Positions 6,001 to 7,580 of a DNA stretch of 7,580 bases are shown in pieces. Source of the stretch: Treponema sp. (GTDB lineage: Bacteria > Spirochaetota > Spirochaetia > Treponematales > Breznakiellaceae); NCBI GenBank assembly GCA_009785545.1, contig WQWD01000114.1, positions 1 to 7,580 on the forward strand, in the 5' to 3' direction. The notes beneath the pieces are model-generated. The model saw only the letters and a list, made by a program, of their open reading frames with translations, was not told the origin of the DNA and made no database searches. Position 1 is the stretch's first letter. Each line of letters starts with the position of its first letter. The position numbers were made by a program, and so were the translations under genes.

Positions 6001-7580
6001 TTTGTCATGTTTACAATTCCCGAAGCTTGCAATAGTTCATTTATCATTTCCTGAGTTTCAGGCATTCCAATATGAAATCCCAAAGGTTCTCTGGTATCAA
6101 CAATACGTGCTAAACGTTCCCCTTCTGTACCCATCAAAAACAAAAACGCTTCAGAAGATGCCTGATTTGCTGCATTTGCTGCCATTTCCAGCCATCTTTC
6201 TTTGTCCATTAGTCCTGCCAAATATGCCTCATTCCACTCGCCGTTTACACGATTGTATTCGTTTTCGAATTCCAAAACCCATTGTTTATATGCTTCTTCC
6301 AGCCTGTCAAAACCGGCAAGCCAGTCTGCTCTGCCTCTTTCAAAAATTAAAGCGGCGGAATCCAGCCATTCGGAATATTTATCTGATATTTCCTTCATGA
6401 CTAAACTCCATTCTATTTCTCTGGCTGCAAGTTCCGCTAAAAATCTGCTTTCAAGTGTTTTTGCTGTTAAAAAAATTATTTCCTGCCCAATAGTACCAAA
6501 AACGTTAAAAAAATTATTATCTATAGTCTGGTACATAGATAATTTGTTAGACAAAATCTTGTGCATATTATACTGATGATACTTCAACGAAATTGAATTT
6601 TCCCCATAGGCTTTTTCGGCAGCTGCTCGTAAAGTTTCAATATCGATAGTTCCCGCAATAAAAGCGTCTACGGCTGTTAAAAAATCATTTTCATTCAACA
6701 TTTGAGTTCGAGCATCTCTTAACCATTGGTTTTCCAATGCGTTTTTGGCTCTTATTTCTTCATTGTTTGCCCAATATTGCATGGCAGTAATTGCGCTGGA
6801 TACACAAGTGAAGTCTCTATTTGTGTTTTCTTGCATTGTTTCCCAGTACAATTTTAAATCAGCGATGTCTTCTTCGCTGATTTTCCCGGAATCAAATAAA
6901 GCTTGGTTTATATCTTCCCATGTTACTATTTCTCCTTCATTAGCAGTGCCTTCCAGTGATTCAAGCCTTTCATTTGATTCTTTAAAAGCCGAAGCAATAT
7001 TTTGAGTTGTTGTTAAAATATATGTTAATTCGTTTATCCAATTATTTACATTAGTCAAGGTTTCATTATGAGCCGACAGGATTCTACCTCGTGCATTTTT
7101 GTTAGTATCCCGCATTGTTTTGTATGCAGGGATTGCCACTGTATTCCAAAAATTATTTGCCTGTGTTTTTGCGTGTGCATATAGTCTGTTGACATAATCA
7201 AAAGCAGTTTTGTATGCAGCAAGTGTATGCACTTTTGCAAAACCGGCAATGTAATTACCGGGACTATGTAAAGTAAGAATAATATAAAATTCAAGGTCAG
7301 CTTTTTCTTCTTCAGATAAGCTATCCCATGCGTTTTTGTAAATATCCCGGTAATTTCTGACAATGCTGAAATTTTGCATTGCCGAAAAAAGATTGGTTTT
7401 CTGCGCAACTATAAGTGATACACCCGGAGATATTGTTAAATTACCTATTGCTCCTCCTCTGTTTAACCCTTCTAATCCCGAATAATAATTTCTTAAAAAA
7501 TTTAAATCTCTGTTAGCATTTATTAACGAATATAACAAATAATCTCTTGCCAGACTCCATTGATTGAATTTTTCCGAATC
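3078..7580 (-). CDS. Giant spirochaetal protein with C-terminal papain-fold peptidase-like domain (5' partial)
   Basis: The frame is open to the right edge, giving 1,500 residues without the N-terminus; residue 1 here is the codon at 7580-7578. The TTG at 7538 is an internal Leu. Residues 1 to about 500 are mostly helical, with a Trp-punctuated segment (395-480) including ISDKYSEW and MDKERWLEMA. A motif around 770-795 (APWDRRMWDDDGSWF) precedes a Gly/Ala hydrophobic stretch (796-824). A Ser/Thr/Gly-rich region follows to about 1020, then a strand-like GTGGANVSID block (near 1035) and GHEAYRDG (His-1152, Glu-1153). The last ~180 residues contain SGYGCKFFSMKY (Cys-1331), GGIHFVTLDHIEF (His-1427) and ANPWN (Asn-1454), the Cys-His-Asn order of papain-fold C39-like peptidases. 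No Gln sits just before the Cys. Overall it resembles the very long leptospiral family I recall as TIGR04388. The role is unproven; a secreted effector with an exchangeable peptidase tip is my best reading. It shares a transcript with the 301-aa lipoprotein. Confidence 0.85.
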   Translation of the reverse strand, partial: DSEKFNQWSLARDYLLYSLINANRDLNFLRNYYSGLEGLNRGGAIGNLTISPGVSLIVAQKTNLFSAMQNFSIVRNYRDIYKNAWDSLSEEEKADLEFYIILTLHSPGNYIAGFAKVHTLAAYKTAFDYVNRLYAHAKTQANNFWNTVAIPAYKTMRDTNKNARGRILSAHNETLTNVNNWINELTYILTTTQNIASAFKESNERLESLEGTANEGEIVTWEDINQALFDSGKISEEDIADLKLYWETMQENTNRDFTCVSSAITAMQYWANNEEIRAKNALENQWLRDARTQMLNENDFLTAVDAFIAGTIDIETLRAAAEKAYGENSISLKYHQYNMHKILSNKLSMYQTIDNNFFNVFGTIGQEIIFLTAKTLESRFLAELAAREIEWSLVMKEISDKYSEWLDSAALIFERGRADWLAGFDRLEEAYKQWVLEFENEYNRVNGEWNEAYLAGLMDKERWLEMAANAANQASSEAFLFLMGTEGERLARIVDTREPLGFHIGMPETQEMINELLQASGIVNMTNAFGVINNITNTISTNVRRGMSSVSGWDSVLVKTAAAELARNINSEIADNEARKLAFNAQITAEEAVKGLIESVDLANEDFRRSMDNTFIFKGLWTRSGNNYVKDIVRGSTLFTPIISETVTVTGYANYIMEPITLKTNLDENFLAALNSVAIHGLIENVFLEIQIITAEIFGTGENPISVSGNRKQSPGSFGAHIGYEPNLRPKDNFGNTRSSIFFDQGAGEHGRLMSEYVFWDVIDRKGSAELSLAPWDRRMWDDDGSWFSSPSLRTVGSIAGGIAAGIATGGMSFIGTIAVTALISSSSEILFSSLDAAAGFKTFDEAAFSIGKTLLTNTVSGLTSGLFAGAGGFEGITSKVLSKTSGTANTIFTQTAMTGVQTLTTGLTSSVISGITYSNNDGWGFSNDVFKAGISGVLQSTLTAMTSTFTTTSLTAINSGLDLNKLIGFNKLNQDDIKNLNGLIGSLAGQGVNYALGNDFKLNVLNLNLIIGGKLNNGLLELNFGRNGTTMNIGTGGANVSIDNLVSSFRGAAVWNVNSQINRYIKRESQEGGNQFEAAITLRTQYGYGDTKQKNLLRDIIRGNVLLITDHEAYYDARTEIIDGQRVIYFGNYQQGMSMEDQFRLAVILGHEAYRDGFAVGEIDVFGNTVTNESNFDELRTASIARIAMGDRIQDEHSWFYIHNQDFFVESLLLSNAMTIGNFSLFNSYLEIAYYNDKDYFFKNTTTRDNHQNESRYNNIPLFNARTREQVNEENEIRMEAAFRRYLTETYTEENINTATPFDIFRQNRELLGSNGYIPEPFVSLSGYGCKFFSMKYIYEAITGGNIDAVELHNFVLDNNTFSGRSLLSSQDIADTINKHSNENFSILFDSGNSGNPSVIDLFKLHQSERMYFAILRVPNGSGGIHFVTLDHIEFTFDLLGRPTGISNVHVANPWNSNGFLGKQSYTFTEILNWEIFMRAPAFLRQHHSRLIDNFLKNR
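3120..3620 (-). other. C39-like papain-fold peptidase domain of the giant protein
   Basis: Three segments define it. GYGCKFFSMKYIYEAI has the Cys (codon 3590-3588) at the start of a helix, as in C39-type peptidases where a Gly-Cys begins the catalytic helix. GGIHFVTLDHIEF has the His (3302-3300) in a strand. VANPWNSNG has the Asn (3221-3219) in the place of the usual Asp or Asn. The gaps of 96 and 27 residues are in the range of this fold. The oxyanion Gln normally found a few residues before the Cys is absent, so activity, if any, would need another residue. No ABC transporter is attached, which argues against the bacteriocin-exporter type of C39 domain. Domain boundaries are approximate. 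Confidence 0.55.

Noticed and set aside
7536..7538. TTG at 7538 as the start of the giant protein
   Set aside because: The frame continues without a stop through the window edge (14 more codons, including FNQWSLARDYL), there is no ribosome binding site, and no signal sequence follows. It is an internal leucine codon.

Overview
The window looks like chromosomal DNA of a spirochaete, probably a host-associated treponeme or a relative. The evidence is moderately AT-rich DNA, short secreted proteins and lipoproteins with loose lipoboxes, a secreted protein resembling the DUF2259 family known from treponemes, and a very long protein resembling the giant proteins of Leptospira and Treponema. These assignments come from reading the sequence and from memory of the families; no search was run.

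Layout. Positions 1-384 (+) hold the C-terminal end of a cation diffusion facilitator metal exporter. It is followed at 438-1133 (+) by a small exported protein. That gene converges on a 145-residue conserved hypothetical (1130-1567, -), and the two share a 4-base TTAA that is the stop on both strands. Upstream of the hypothetical lies a 114-residue lipoprotein gene (1645-1989, -) with its own strong sigma70-type promoter and a perfect 17-base palindrome just upstream of it. A further 173-base gap contains a hairpin and a short codon-like stretch. Then comes a two-gene unit on the minus strand, read from the right edge leftward: a giant protein (7580-3078, 1,500 residues in the window, N-terminus outside) and, 9 bases later, a 301-residue lipoprotein (3068-2163).

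The giant protein is the notable part. It has a long helical, tryptophan-containing N-terminal region, a Gly/Ala/Ser/Thr-rich hydrophobic middle, a conserved-looking block with a GHEAYRDG motif, and a C-terminal domain carrying Cys-1331, His-1427 and Asn-1454 in the order and spacing of a papain-fold (C39-like) cysteine peptidase. The C-terminal coding DNA is much poorer in G+C than the core (about 30% against 50% in hand-counted 240-base samples). A long conserved carrier, an exchangeable enzymatic tip and a tightly coupled downstream lipoprotein fit a polymorphic toxin or effector with a surface or periplasmic immunity lipoprotein. This is inference, not proof.

No RNA genes, CRISPR arrays, transposases or convincing intrinsic terminators were seen. 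No gene-free stretch exceeds 300 bases.
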